Made by a program: the position numbers and the translations under genes. Below are positions 40,523 to 49,762 of a stretch of DNA of 58,141 nucleotides, piece by piece. How positions within the stretch are numbered: position 1 is the stretch's first letter; the number at the start of each line of letters is the position of its first letter. This DNA comes from Psychrobacter glacincola (GTDB lineage: Bacteria; Pseudomonadota; Gammaproteobacteria; Pseudomonadales; Moraxellaceae), in assembly GCF_904846215.1 (NCBI RefSeq), contig NZ_CAJGZK010000021.1:1-58141 (forward strand), given 5' to 3'. Under the pieces are notes generated by a model. The model saw only the letters and a list, made by a program, of their open reading frames with translations, was not told the DNA's origin and searched no databases.

Positions 40523-41161
40523 CTATTTCTTTGACAAAGAAGGATGGTCCGTCCATATATAGCGCAGCAACCACTCTTTTGCCTCGCCAGCATAATCAAT
40601 GCCGATACGTGGACGCAGGGACACCGGTGGCTGACAGCCATCATCCTCCACCCAAACTTTTGAAGCGGGCGTGATTGGCTCACCGTATAACGTTCGATCT
40701 ATCTGTAAACCTTTGGTTAGCTTGCCAGGACCTGCCAGCTGTTTGATATGATTTAGCTGTTTATTAACGTCTAATAATTGCTCATCGATTAAGCGGGCGC
40801 TATTCTCTGTCAAAAATCCAGCACGTATTAAGACCGCTTCTGGCGATTCTGTGGGTCCACTGACCAAATTGAGCATATGATGAATACCATAGGTTAGGTA
40901 TACATAAAAAACACCGCCTATATGGTACATAATCTCTGTACGCGGCGTTCGTGTGCCTGCATGCGCATGACATGCAGCATCGCCTTCGCCAATATAGGCT
41001 TCTGTCTCTGAGATTCGCATGCGCAAGATTTTTTGCTGACCATCGCTATCGATTAACTCTCGGCACAACACTTTGCCAATCAAGTCAGCAGCGACCACGC
41101 AAGTGGGACGAGCAAACCAAGATGGCTCCAAAACAATTGATGCAGCTTGAGAAGATAACAT
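40523..41161 (-). CDS. 3-methyladenine DNA glycosylase (AAG/MPG type)
   Basis: A 212-residue monofunctional glycosylase that removes alkylated purines in base-excision repair. The family pattern is clear: A-x-D-L-I-G-K-V-L-C-R, the active-site E-T-E-A-Y-x-G, D-A-A-C-H-A, F-Y-V-Y-L-T-Y-G-I-H-H-M-L-N-L-V, and G-P-G-K-L-T-K-G-L near residue 140. The catalytic Glu of ETEAY is present. The N-terminal start is approximate. Confidence 0.93.
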   Translation of the reverse strand: MLSSQAASIVLEPSWFARPTCVVAADLIGKVLCRELIDSDGQQKILRMRISETEAYIGEGDAACHAHAGTRTPRTEIMYHIGGVFYVYLTYGIHHMLNLVSGPTESPEAVLIRAGFLTENSARLIDEQLLDVNKQLNHIKQLAGPGKLTKGLQIDRTLYGEPITPASKVWVEDDGCQPPVSLRPRIGIDYAGEAKEWLLRYIWTDHPSLSKK

Positions 41162-41370
41162 CAGCCCTAACCTTTTTTATAGGGGTTTATATTTACACTC
41201 TATTATTATAGCAGCATAAATTTAACATAAAAAACCATCAAAGGTTGTCTGACAGCGACCACCATTACTTATTGCAACTGATGTTATACAGACAGCTAAC
41301 TCGATATGATAGTAATCTTGATACCAGATATACCACACTAAAAACATAATTAAATTAAAAGGATATAACA

Positions 41371-41766
41371 ATGAGTAACTCTAATAGCCAAAACAATAAG
41401 CAGCAAAATAGCAGTGACAATAGCAGTAACAAAGCAGAAGATAAGAAAAATGATGTAAAAGACAATAACGCTGCTCATGACACTAAAGATCAGAATACTA
41501 ATAAAGCGTCTGATAATAAAGACAATAATTCAAGTAATCAGTCAAACAGCAAAGACAGCAAAGCATCAGATAAACACGATAGCAAAGATAGCAAAGATAG
41601 CAAGTCTTCAGATAAAGATGCTAAAAATAAAGGCGATAAAGACTCTTCTTTAGCTGATACCGCTACTACAAAGGCAAAAGAAGTGGTCGGCACATTAGCA
41701 GACAAAGCGGCAGATGCCATGGAGTTTGCGGCTAAGAAAATCAAAGAAGCGCGTAAAGACAGCTAG
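41371..41766 (+). CDS. Hydrophilin-like disordered protein
   Basis: A 131-residue protein made almost only of N, S, K, D and A for the first 95 residues, with K-D-S-K-like repeats (about 62-90). A predicted amphipathic helix (about 96-131, K-E-V-V-G-T-L-A-D-K-A-A-D-A-M-E-F-A-A-K-K-I) then resembles LEA-type helices. No signal peptide, no cysteines. It is likely a real gene: a strong AAAGGATATAACA ribosome site and a perfect terminator frame it. Composition and gene layout suggest a role in desiccation, cold or salt stress, as for hydrophilins; this is inference. Confidence 0.75.
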   Translation: MSNSNSQNNKQQNSSDNSSNKAEDKKNDVKDNNAAHDTKDQNTNKASDNKDNNSSNQSNSKDSKASDKHDSKDSKDSKSSDKDAKNKGDKDSSLADTATTKAKEVVGTLADKAADAMEFAAKKIKEARKDS

Positions 41767-41779
41767 TATATTTAATCGC

Positions 41780-41809
41780 AAAAAAACTGAGCCATGGCTC
41801 AGTTTTTTT
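41780..41809. terminator. Perfectly palindromic bidirectional terminator
   Basis: AAAAAAACTGAGCCA / TGGCTCAGTTTTTTT forms a 30-base perfect palindrome between the hydrophilin-like gene and convergent purC. Confidence 0.93.
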
Positions 41810-41838
41810 ATGTCTTAACAGTTTTAACTTTGCTACAT

Positions 41839-42552
41839 TTAGCTTAGTGGTACACCGATACGGCTTGCAACTTCTTCATAAGCTTCGATGACATCACCTA
41901 ATGACTGACGGAAGCGGTCTTTATCAAGCTTCTTCTTGGTGGCTTTATCCCAAATACGGCAGCCATCTGGTGAGAACTCATCACCTAAGACGATACGGTC
42001 ATGGAATACACCAAACTCTAGTTTGAAATCTACTAGTATCAAATCACCAGCATCAAACAGGGCTTTTAATACTTCATTGACTTGATGACTCAGCTCTTTC
42101 ATTTTGGCGAGCTGTGCGTCGGTTGCCCAGCCAAGAGAGATTGAGATTGACTCATTAACCATTGGATCGCCAAGCGCATCATCTTTATAGAACAGCTCGT
42201 AAGTCGGTGGCGTCAATGCTTGCCCTTCTTCTAAGCCTAAACGACGTACCAAACTGCCCGCAGCAAAGTTACGCACAACGCATTCAACCGGAATCATATC
42301 CAAACGCTTGACCAACACTTCATCATCAGACAATTGCTTTTCAAAATGCGTCTCGATACCAGCGTCTGCCAGCTTTTGCATGATAAACGCGTTAAAACGA
42401 TTATTAACCACGCCTTTACGTGCAAGCTGCTCAATACGCTTACCATCAAGCGCTGAGGTGTCATCACGGAAATGTAAAATCAGCAGATCGTTGTCTTCTG
42501 TTTCATAAACAGATTTGGCTTTGCCTTTATAGAGCAATTTTTGCTTTTGCAT
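41839..42552 (-). CDS. purC: SAICAR synthase
   Basis: PurC joins aspartate to CAIR in purine synthesis using ATP. The 237-residue protein has [11 protein letters not shown] near the start, F-R-D-D-T-S-A-x-D-G near residue 29, P-V-E-C-V-V-R-N near 90, and [10 protein letters not shown] with D-E-F-S-P-D in the C-terminal half. It follows the BamC-like gene and dapA on the same strand, the dapA-bamC-purC order known from other gammaproteobacteria. Confidence 0.97.
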   Translation of the reverse strand: MQKQKLLYKGKAKSVYETEDNDLLILHFRDDTSALDGKRIEQLARKGVVNNRFNAFIMQKLADAGIETHFEKQLSDDEVLVKRLDMIPVECVVRNFAAGSLVRRLGLEEGQALTPPTYELFYKDDALGDPMVNESISISLGWATDAQLAKMKELSHQVNEVLKALFDAGDLILVDFKLEFGVFHDRIVLGDEFSPDGCRIWDKATKKKLDKDRFRQSLGDVIEAYEEVASRIGVPLS

Positions 42553-42682
42553 TAGGAGGTTTCCTGTTCGTTCAAGCTTATGCGGTAAAAACGCGCAGCG
42601 ACCGCTGATAACTTATAAAACCAATGAAGTGCATTGGTATTAATAAAATCATCAGCGGCATAGATAAGGTTAAAAAAAGACT

Positions 42683-42997
42683 TTATTCAGTACGGCTCGC
42701 AACCGCGCGTTGCGGTTTTGGCAACTGGTACTGTTTACCAGACTCATTCTGTAATGTGAGCGTATTAGCGCCTGCATTAGGGGTCGAGTAAAGCGGTACA
42801 AATGGCGCGGTCTCTTGAGCAGCTGGCAACTGTAGCGGCGCCAATTTTTTGCTTTGCTGATACTCTAGGCTCCCATTGTCACGCTTGCCGATGAATTCTT
42901 TTGTCGCTTGGCAGCCGCTTAATACTAAGGTACTACCCAACACGACCGTCATTACAGCGGGGAACATTTTTGCAGTCATTGATGATACTTTCATCAT
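42683..42997 (-). CDS. Small BamC-like lipoprotein
   Basis: A 104-residue lipoprotein with lipobox V-L-S-G-C; the cysteine is residue 29. The segment G-S-L-E-Y-Q-Q-S-K-K-L-A-P-L-Q-L-P resembles the unstructured N-terminal part of BamC (NlpB), which contacts BamD. The two helix-grip domains of the normal 340-residue BamC are absent. The place between dapA and purC is exactly that of bamC in E. coli. The start has AGAGAGAT upstream; a second ATG follows directly. The reading as a minimal BamC is inference from position and motif. Confidence 0.65.
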   Translation of the reverse strand: MMKVSSMTAKMFPAVMTVVLGSTLVLSGCQATKEFIGKRDNGSLEYQQSKKLAPLQLPAAQETAPFVPLYSTPNAGANTLTLQNESGKQYQLPKPQRAVASRTE

Positions 42998-43032
42998 ATT
43001 ATCTCTCTGAGTTAGCATTTACACGCATCATT

Positions 43033-43938
43033 TTATAATAAGTTTGCACGAACCAAGGCAGTATCAATCGTCGCATGATGTTGCTCAGCTAGCCATACTA
43101 GCGGCAGGCGAATACCTTGATCTATCATGCCCATTTTGTGCAAAGCGTACTTGGCTGGAATAGGACTTGATTCAATAAACAAGTCACGATGTAAGTGTTT
43201 AACGATATCATGTACTTGATTGGCGGCGTCAAAGTCACCGCGCAAAGCTGCCGTAAAGGTTTCGCTCATGGCTTTTGGTGCGACGTTAGCAGTCACAGAG
43301 ATATTCCCTTTACCACCAAATTTCATCAGCTCAAGGGCGCTGCCATCATCACCAGATAAGACCACTAAACGATCGCCAACTGCTTTGATTAATTGCTCAC
43401 CGCGAGCAACAGAACCTGTCGCGTCTTTGATAGCAACGATATTATCGATATCGGCTAAACGCTCGACTGTTTCTTGCGCAATATCAACGACGGTGCGTCC
43501 AGGGACGTTATAAAGCATTTGCGGGATATTTACAGCTTCAGCGATGGCTTTATAATGTTGATATAAGCCTTCTTGTGGCGGCTTATTATAATAAGGGGCG
43601 ACCAATAATGCACAATCTGCACCGGCATCTGCGGCATCTTGCGTCAGCTTAATGGCTTCCACTGTATTGTTGGCGCCAGTACCTGCAATCACCGGTACAC
43701 GACCTTTAACATGCTGTACAAAATAGCGAATCACATCGCTGTGCTCTTGCATTGACAAGGTTGCGGATTCGCCAGTCGTACCAACAGCCACAAGGCAATG
43801 TGTGCCTTGTTCAATCTGCCAATCTATGAGGTCTGCCAGACGTTTATAATCGACCCTACCGTCACGAAGCATGGGCGTTATCAAGGCTACCATTGAGCCT
43901 TGTAGTCGGGTTTTAATATCGTCGTATGCTGTGCTCAT
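43033..43938 (-). CDS. dapA: 4-hydroxy-tetrahydrodipicolinate synthase
   Basis: DapA condenses pyruvate with aspartate semialdehyde for lysine and meso-diaminopimelate. In the 301-residue barrel, the Schiff-base lysine is K171 in AIKDATG and the catalytic tyrosine is Y143 in YNVPGRT; R148 of the same motif binds the substrate carboxylate. GTTGESATL near residue 53 is the T-T motif. It is read first in a three-gene run with the BamC-like gene and purC. Confidence 0.97.
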   Translation of the reverse strand: MSTAYDDIKTRLQGSMVALITPMLRDGRVDYKRLADLIDWQIEQGTHCLVAVGTTGESATLSMQEHSDVIRYFVQHVKGRVPVIAGTGANNTVEAIKLTQDAADAGADCALLVAPYYNKPPQEGLYQHYKAIAEAVNIPQMLYNVPGRTVVDIAQETVERLADIDNIVAIKDATGSVARGEQLIKAVGDRLVVLSGDDGSALELMKFGGKGNISVTANVAPKAMSETFTAALRGDFDAANQVHDIVKHLHRDLFIESSPIPAKYALHKMGMIDQGIRLPLVWLAEQHHATIDTALVRANLL

Positions 43939-44466
43939 AACTGTGCCTTACTCTCGTATCCTAGCTTTGATTAAAGCTATCACATGATAGGTCGTTTGCA
44001 AGTACCAATGCATATTATGAATATATTCATTGTCAAATAGTTGCATAGATACTATCCATGCTCATAAACACCATTGGTAAGATCTTGCTCGATGTTAATA
44101 CTGAATGTTTGTATGGCTTATACCGTCATTGACGCCATTTTATCTGACACTAATATACGGATTATCTCGCTATAAAAACGCCTGCTAGTGTAGCATATTT
44201 TGGATTGACCGCTATCAATCAATTAAGGCTCAAGCAAGCAATTCTACAAATAACTGCCTAGTGGCTTCAATTTCATTTGCCATTAATATACAGTAAATTT
44301 AATAACCTTTAGCTTTTAAACCAAACCGTCAGTTTAGCGTAATTGTTAAAGTTCGATAAAACCTTTTTAAGCCTTTTAACCAATCGTCAACACAGCGTTG
44401 GCTAGCCGATACAAGCAAACAAACGCTTATGTCCTTTTGTGCCACAAGTAATAGCAATATCTTTAA
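43939..44466. other. Intergenic region, no gene seen
   Basis: It lies between the 3' end of the DegP-type gene and the dapA start, both on the minus strand. It must contain the dapA promoter. AT-rich, no RNA gene, repeat copy or clear terminator recognised. Confidence 0.5.
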
Positions 44467-45924
44467 CTACTCTATCCGCAATCCAATAATACCCGGGATA
44501 CCTTGACGCATCACCTCTATCGTCACCACTCCCTTTTTAGGCAATACCGACACAGCGCTTGAAACATCATTGACGGTTTTAATCGGTTTTTGATGGAGGT
44601 TAGTAATGATATCGCCTGCTAGTATGCCCGAGCGTGCCGCCAATCCTGTAGGCTCAATTGCTGTGACCAAAACGCCGGTTTTATTATCAGACGCCAGCTC
44701 TACTTGTTCCTCTGGGGTCAGATTACGTAAGGCTAAGCCCAGACTTATCTCGTTATTTTGCTGACCACGGCTTTGTGATTGCATGTCATTTGAGACGTCA
44801 CTCAGCTTGCCACTGACGAGAGATTGCTTACCATTACGCTGGATTTGCATGCGAAAGGCGTCATTGGGGCGTGCGCGATTAATCAGGTTCAATAAGTCAG
44901 AGGCTTCCATAATCTGCACATCATTGTATTGCAAGATAATATCGCCTGATTTTAGACCTGCTTTTTGGGCGGGCGAATCAGGGGACACACGTGTCAGTAA
45001 TGCTCCCTGCGGACGCGCTAGGTTATAGGCTTCAGCGAGATTTCGGTCGATGTCTTGTGGATAAATACCCAAATAAGCACGCTCAACCTTACCATTGGTT
45101 TTGAGCTGCTCATAAACATCCATCGCCGCATCAATCGGAATAGAGAACGACAGTCCCATATAACCACCGGTGCCACTAAAAATACGTGAGTTAATCCCAA
45201 TCACCTCACCGCGTTGGTTAAACAGTGGTCCACCCGAATTACCAGGATTCAATGCCACATCGGTTTGAATAAATGGTACACTGGTTTCACGCGAAAAGTT
45301 GCGCGATTTGGCGCTGACAATCCCTGCCGATGCTGAATAATCGAAACCAAATGGCGAGCCTATAGCCAGTACCGGCTCACCGACTTTTAGGCTATTAGAA
45401 TCACCAATCGGTAGCGCTGGGAATTTTTTGCCAGTGACCTTTAATACTGCCACATCCGAGCGCTCATCGCTGCCAACTAAGGTCGCATCAAGCTCTGTTC
45501 TGTCATTGAGCGTCACCGTGATTTTGTCTGCGCCCGCCACCACGTGGTGATTGGTCAGCATATAACCATCATCAGTCACAAAAAAACCCGTGCCATAAGC
45601 ATGTTCAATCGCTGGCGTCGCGGCTTGATCAGGGATACGTAGGCGATCACCAAAGAATTTGCGTAACAGCTCAGCCGTTTGGGCTTTTGCAAGCTCAGCC
45701 TCACTCACGGTTTTGGTCACATTGACGCGTGCCACCGCTGGCGTGACTTGCTGTACCAATCCTGAAAAATCAGCGGTGGTAACAGCAGCTTGCGCATCTG
45801 CCATGGTGTTTAGATTAATACCAACGACCATGGTAGTAGTAACAGCGATTGCCAAGGTGCTGCGTTGAAGCAAGCGCTGCATGGTAACTATGGTGATTTT
45901 CGCTTTAGATATGTCGATTGGCAT
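44467..45924 (-). CDS. DegP/MucD-type periplasmic serine protease
   Basis: An envelope quality-control protease of the HtrA family, 485 residues. A signal peptide covers about residues 1-47 (ending A-D-A-Q-A-A). The catalytic triad is H127 (TNHHVV), D157 (DERSDVAVLKV) and S230 (GNSGGPLF). Two PDZ domains follow, about 280-365 and 395-480. Length and layout match MucD/DegP. GAGGG precedes the chosen ATG; an ATG four codons up is also possible. It is probably a single-gene unit; the upstream region is long and contains two repeat copies. Confidence 0.93.
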   Translation of the reverse strand: MPIDISKAKITIVTMQRLLQRSTLAIAVTTTMVVGINLNTMADAQAAVTTADFSGLVQQVTPAVARVNVTKTVSEAELAKAQTAELLRKFFGDRLRIPDQAATPAIEHAYGTGFFVTDDGYMLTNHHVVAGADKITVTLNDRTELDATLVGSDERSDVAVLKVTGKKFPALPIGDSNSLKVGEPVLAIGSPFGFDYSASAGIVSAKSRNFSRETSVPFIQTDVALNPGNSGGPLFNQRGEVIGINSRIFSGTGGYMGLSFSIPIDAAMDVYEQLKTNGKVERAYLGIYPQDIDRNLAEAYNLARPQGALLTRVSPDSPAQKAGLKSGDIILQYNDVQIMEASDLLNLINRARPNDAFRMQIQRNGKQSLVSGKLSDVSNDMQSQSRGQQNNEISLGLALRNLTPEEQVELASDNKTGVLVTAIEPTGLAARSGILAGDIITNLHQKPIKTVNDVSSAVSVLPKKGVVTIEVMRQGIPGIIGLRIE

Positions 45925-46084
45925 CTTATCCCTCATCCAAGTAATTTTTATAATTTTCGTGAGCAGCTATGCTATTAATGTACAGCATGGCTTGGCATTT
46001 TAATTCTTGATTAATAAATAGCACTTTTATCTTAGTTTATAGAGTATTTTTGCTGACTGCAGCTTAGTTTGTCATCTATTGAGC

Positions 46085-46207
46085 ATCTATCTCATATCAT
46101 CAATCACTACTGGGGTTAATTTTTCTTGCTTGCTGTAGCTAGCCGACAGAGGCTTCGAATAATTAACCCAAGTTATGCTGTACTCTTTTAAAAGTGGATC
46201 AACCATA
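46085..46207. repeat. MITE-like repeat, copy 8
   Basis: This is the inverse of the copy 2 subfamily: ACTACTGGGGTTAATTTTTC and AATTAACCCAAGT are arms around GACAGAGGC, and the right side ends in CTTTTAAAAGTGG. The left terminus is lost. Confidence 0.75.
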
Positions 46208-46709
46208 CACTAAACCATACACTGCAAACTCAGAATCATCTGAATACGATTATTACCTGCGGCGTCAGTTAAGGACTTCATCGAGCCATCATACTAGCTA
46301 TTAGAACCACTGACCACCATAGCTAGTGCACAACATCGTGGCAGCATTCAGTCGCTGGTTGATGAAAAAATGGCTTACGTTGTCTATACTTTTAAGAGTC
46401 TTGCAACGCTTTGGGTGACAGTGAGCACTCAGTTATATAAAATAAAATCATGTTATGATAACCAGTAAAACACATTTAAAACAAACAAAAGTCAGCGATA
46501 GAACTTATTAATACTTCATTGTTTAAATTGGCTATTATTTTATCGTATCTTCTCTCTTTTGCGCTTTTGGTTCTTAGCTTTTACTTTTTAAAGCTCTGCG
46601 GCTTTATCTAGAAGCGTATTCATCTTTGCTATTATTTTGTGTTTGCTACTATATAGTATACATGACTCATGCTGTGACTCTTGCGGTAACTGTCGATAGC
46701 AATTTTTGA
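46208..46709. other. Intergenic DNA between two repeat copies
   Basis: About 500 bases in the divergent space between the protease and antiporter genes. No supported coding frame, RNA gene or promoter was found; it is AT-rich. Confidence 0.45.
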
Positions 46710-46857
46710 TATAGTCGATTCATTTTAAAAACGATACAGTGCTGTTGGCTATAAATTTTTTGCAGCCTCTGTCACGCCTGCGAACAGCAAGCAAGAAAAA
46801 ATTATAGCCAATAGCACGTTATTACAATCGTATCGCTTTTATTTTGAACTGACTATA
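46710..46857. repeat. MITE-like repeat, copy 9 (complete, 148 bp)
   Basis: Ends TATAGTCGATTCATTTTAAAA and the reverse complement of a close relative (ATTTTGAACTGACTATA). Inner arms GCTGTTGGCTATAA and TTATAGCCAATAGC pair around GCAGCCTCTGTCACG. It lies about 120 bp upstream of the antiporter gene. Confidence 0.9.
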
Positions 46858-46980
46858 GTGACTTTTAATAGTGACTCTTGATAATGATGTGAATGTATCA
46901 TGAACTAAAAAATCGTCTATGCCGAATGCTGCAGCCTCGAATCGCTCCACAGCATGACTATATTATAAAAGGATTAATTT

Positions 46981-49221
46981 ATGGATACCGCCCTATTGTT
47001 ATCTGGCGTGGTTGGGATTGGTATTGCCGCCCAATGGTTGGCTTGGTATTTAAAGCAACCGTCCATTTTATTTTTATTACTGATTGGTATTATTGTTGGT
47101 CCAGTATTAGGGGTTTTCGATCCTGACTTGATACTTGGTGAGCTGATGTTTCCCTTTATCTCATTAGGCGTAGCGATTATTTTATTTGAAGGATCGCTGA
47201 CCTTAGAGTTTGAAGAGATTAAACAACACGGCTCTGTGGTACAGATGCTGGTTTCCGTCGGCGTACTGATCACTATCGCTATCGTCTCGCTGTCGACGTA
47301 TTTGCTCTTTGATATTGACCCTATTATTGCGTTATTGTTTGGCGCATTGGTCTGCGTGACTGGTCCGACGGTCATTATGCCTTTACTGCGCAGTGTACGA
47401 CCGAACAAAACCATCTCCAATATCTTGAAGTGGGAAGGCATCATTATTGACCCTATCGGCGCGATTGCGGTGGTATTGGTCTACGAATATATTATCTCAG
47501 GTGGTGAAGCCAGTAGTATCCTGCTGTTTGCCAAGATTGTGGTATTGGCAGTAGCGATGGGTCTAGCTGGCGCGTGGGCATTAGCGTTTTTGATGCGTCG
47601 CCATATGATTCCTGAATTTTTACGCAATGTTTTTACCCTTGCTTTTGTGCTGGTGTTATTTTCAATCTCTAATCATCTAGAGCATGAATCCGGTTTATTG
47701 ACGGTCACTGTACTTGGGGTTGCGCTGGCCAATTGGCCAAAATTCCCACGTGATACGATTTTAGAATTCAATGAATCACTCACCATCTTATTGGTGTCGG
47801 TCTTATTTATTATTCTTGCGGCTCGTGTTGAGCTGGAAAGCTTATTGAGCGTCGGTTTTGCAGGTCTCGTGCTACTAGCGATTGTGATGTTTGTCGCCCG
47901 CCCCTTGTCAGTTTGGGTGTCGTCTATTGGCTCCAACCTAAAGACCAAAGAGAAGCTGATGATCAGCTGGATTGGTCCGCGCGGTATCGTTGCTGCTGCT
48001 ATTTCATCACTCTTTGCCATTCGTCTGCAAGAATATGATATCCAAGGGGTTGAGCTACTGGTGCCTTTGGTATTTTTGGTCATTATTGGTACGGTAATGA
48101 TTCAGGGTTTGGGCGCAAAAATGGTAGGGAACTTTTTGGGTGTCCGTGAGCCTGAAACCAACGGTATTTTGGTTGTGGGCTCAAACCCTGTCGCGTTGTT
48201 GGTCGCTACCTCGCTCAAAGATCAGGGCTTTGATGTCATCGTCGCCCATAATAACTATACCAATATCGCAAGCGCGCGCATGAGTGGCTTGCGTACTTAC
48301 TTTGGCAATCCTGTCTCTGACCACGCTGATCATCATTTGGATCTCATCGGTATCGGACGTCTGTTTGCCATGAGTATGGATAAAGAGCTCAATACTTTAT
48401 CCGAGATTCACTATCGTCATGAGTTCGGTGAGCGCAAACTATACCGATTAAAGTTTAGCGATGAAAAAGTCAAAAGTGAGCGCGATGACAAGCAAGGCAA
48501 CTTCCATTCGCAGTGGTTGTTTGGCAAAGACGTTACCTATACCAAGCTTGCCAGTATGCTGTCCAAAAAGGCGCGTATCAAAATCACCAATATCACTGAC
48601 AGCTATAGCTTTGAGCAATATAAAGCTGATAATAAGCAATTTGTACCGCTTTATACGGTCGATAAAGAAGGTAAACTGCATGTCATGACCGATAAGTTCG
48701 ATGGAACAGTAACACGTGATCGTAAGTTGATTTCATTGGTCGTCGATGATGAGGTGCAGCCAAAACCGGTCGATGTGACGCCAAAGCAAGAACAAGCACG
48801 CGCTGTGGCTGATGCCAGCTTTGAGTCTAGCTCAAAAGCGCCTGAAAAACGCCAAGAAACAGAGCTAACAGATATAGGCAATGAAGCCTCGGTGCCAGAG
48901 TCTATATTGACAACGGCTGAAGAAGACATAGCAAAGGATGCTGATACAAAAACTGAGCAAGAAAGTCAGCCTAGTGCCGCGCCTAATATGACTAACAATA
49001 CTCAGACATCGGACGCTAATGTTGAGAAAGCAACTTCAAAAACTAAGACTTCTAGTAATACCAATGGTAATGGTAATGGTAATGGTAGCGCGCCGAAAAC
49101 CAAAAAAGGGGCGCTTGATCCCAATCGTTTACCAGACTCCAGTGGCGATAATATCTCTAAATCTAATGCCGATATGAATGATGAAAATATAACCAGTGCT
49201 ATCGATATAGATAAGCAATAA
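46981..49221 (+). CDS. CPA1-type cation/proton antiporter with nucleotide-binding domain
   Basis: A 746-residue membrane protein. About residues 1-385 hold 11-12 membrane helices of the Na+/H+ exchanger family, with the F-E-G-S-L motif near 60, C-V-T-G-P-T-V near 125 and W-E-G-I-I-I-D-P-I-G near 150, the region of ion-binding acidic residues. A TrkA-N-like Rossmann domain (GILVVGSNPVAL, from about 394) follows, then a regulatory region to about 590. The last 150 residues are acidic and Ser/Thr/Asn-rich, likely disordered, with an N-G repeat. NhaP/KefF-like roles in Na+ or K+ balance are possible. Confidence 0.87.
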   Translation: MDTALLLSGVVGIGIAAQWLAWYLKQPSILFLLLIGIIVGPVLGVFDPDLILGELMFPFISLGVAIILFEGSLTLEFEEIKQHGSVVQMLVSVGVLITIAIVSLSTYLLFDIDPIIALLFGALVCVTGPTVIMPLLRSVRPNKTISNILKWEGIIIDPIGAIAVVLVYEYIISGGEASSILLFAKIVVLAVAMGLAGAWALAFLMRRHMIPEFLRNVFTLAFVLVLFSISNHLEHESGLLTVTVLGVALANWPKFPRDTILEFNESLTILLVSVLFIILAARVELESLLSVGFAGLVLLAIVMFVARPLSVWVSSIGSNLKTKEKLMISWIGPRGIVAAAISSLFAIRLQEYDIQGVELLVPLVFLVIIGTVMIQGLGAKMVGNFLGVREPETNGILVVGSNPVALLVATSLKDQGFDVIVAHNNYTNIASARMSGLRTYFGNPVSDHADHHLDLIGIGRLFAMSMDKELNTLSEIHYRHEFGERKLYRLKFSDEKVKSERDDKQGNFHSQWLFGKDVTYTKLASMLSKKARIKITNITDSYSFEQYKADNKQFVPLYTVDKEGKLHVMTDKFDGTVTRDRKLISLVVDDEVQPKPVDVTPKQEQARAVADASFESSSKAPEKRQETELTDIGNEASVPESILTTAEEDIAKDADTKTEQESQPSAAPNMTNNTQTSDANVEKATSKTKTSSNTNGNGNGNGSAPKTKKGALDPNRLPDSSGDNISKSNADMNDENITSAIDIDKQ
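49063..49086. repeat. Hexanucleotide repeat in the antiporter tail
   Basis: AATGGT is repeated four times in perfect tandem and encodes N-G-N-G-N-G-N-G. Six-base steps keep the frame. Confidence 0.95.
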
Positions 49222-49251
49222 AAGCTATATTTAAAAATCAGCCCATAATAT

Positions 49252-49282
49252 AAAAGCCCCAACTGCTGAGTTGGGGCTTTTT
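49252..49282 (+). terminator. Terminator of the antiporter gene
   Basis: AAAAGCCCCAACT / AGTTGGGGCTTTTT with a 4-base loop, 30 bases after the stop codon. Confidence 0.93.
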
Positions 49283-49343
49283 GCTTAGAGTGTAAAGGAT
49301 AATAATAACACTGCTAAACAGCTTCAATCTAAAAGCTTTAAGA

Positions 49344-49393
49344 TATAGTCAGTGAAAAGTAATATCGACACATTATGTACTGCTGGTATCAAT
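49344..49393. repeat. MITE-like repeat, copy 10 (left half only)
   Basis: It begins with TATAGTCAGTGAAAAGTAAT and matches the first 50 bases of copy 5 with one difference, then stops abruptly six bases before the tmk stop codon. The core and right half are missing. Confidence 0.85.
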
Positions 49394-49399
49394 CCAGCA

Positions 49400-49744
49400 T
49401 TAGCTTAGCCCAAACTTCTTTTGTACCGTCTGCCAGATACGCGCGCTGACTTCATCGGCACTGCCTGAGGCATCGATACGCTGGATACGTTCAGGATGCT
49501 CGCTAGCAAGGACGCTAAAACCTTGATGTACTCTGGTAAAAAATTCCGTCGCTTGCTGCTCAAAGCGGTCAGCGGCACTGCGTTTATTAGCACGTGCCAT
49601 GCCTTCTGATACTGGTAAGTCCAACCACAATGTCAGCGCTGGTAATTGCACAACAAACTGCTCAATAAGCATGTCGATTTTGGCACGTACAGTAGCGTCG
49701 CCATCTGCACGTCCAAAGCCTTGATAAGCCACTGTTGAGTCTTG
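49400..49744 (-). pseudogene. tmk: Thymidylate kinase, C-terminal part, cut by an inserted element
   Basis: Tmk phosphorylates dTMP to dTDP and is needed for DNA synthesis. The remaining 114 codons start at Q-D-S-T-V-A-Y-Q-G-F-G-R, the part of Tmk after the conserved D-R of the DR-x-x-x-S/T-x-AYQG motif, and continue to the normal C-terminus. The P-loop and the first ~95-100 residues are absent, and the frame meets a TAG a few codons further upstream. The sequence beyond about 49744 is AT-rich and unrelated. The fragment cannot bind ATP and must be inactive. The missing half is expected beyond the far end of the element. Confidence 0.88.
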
Positions 49745-49762
49745 TCTTCCGTTCTAACAATT

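Noticed and set aside
41538..41744. Minus-strand frame opposite the hydrophilin-like gene
   Set aside because: It is a Ser/Leu-rich shadow of the K/D/S repeats; the plus strand has the ribosome site and is followed directly by a terminator.
49400..49732. An independent short gene starting at the GTG at 49732
   Set aside because: The frame matches the C-terminal part of thymidylate kinase and homology continues upstream of the GTG to the break, so it is a truncated tmk.
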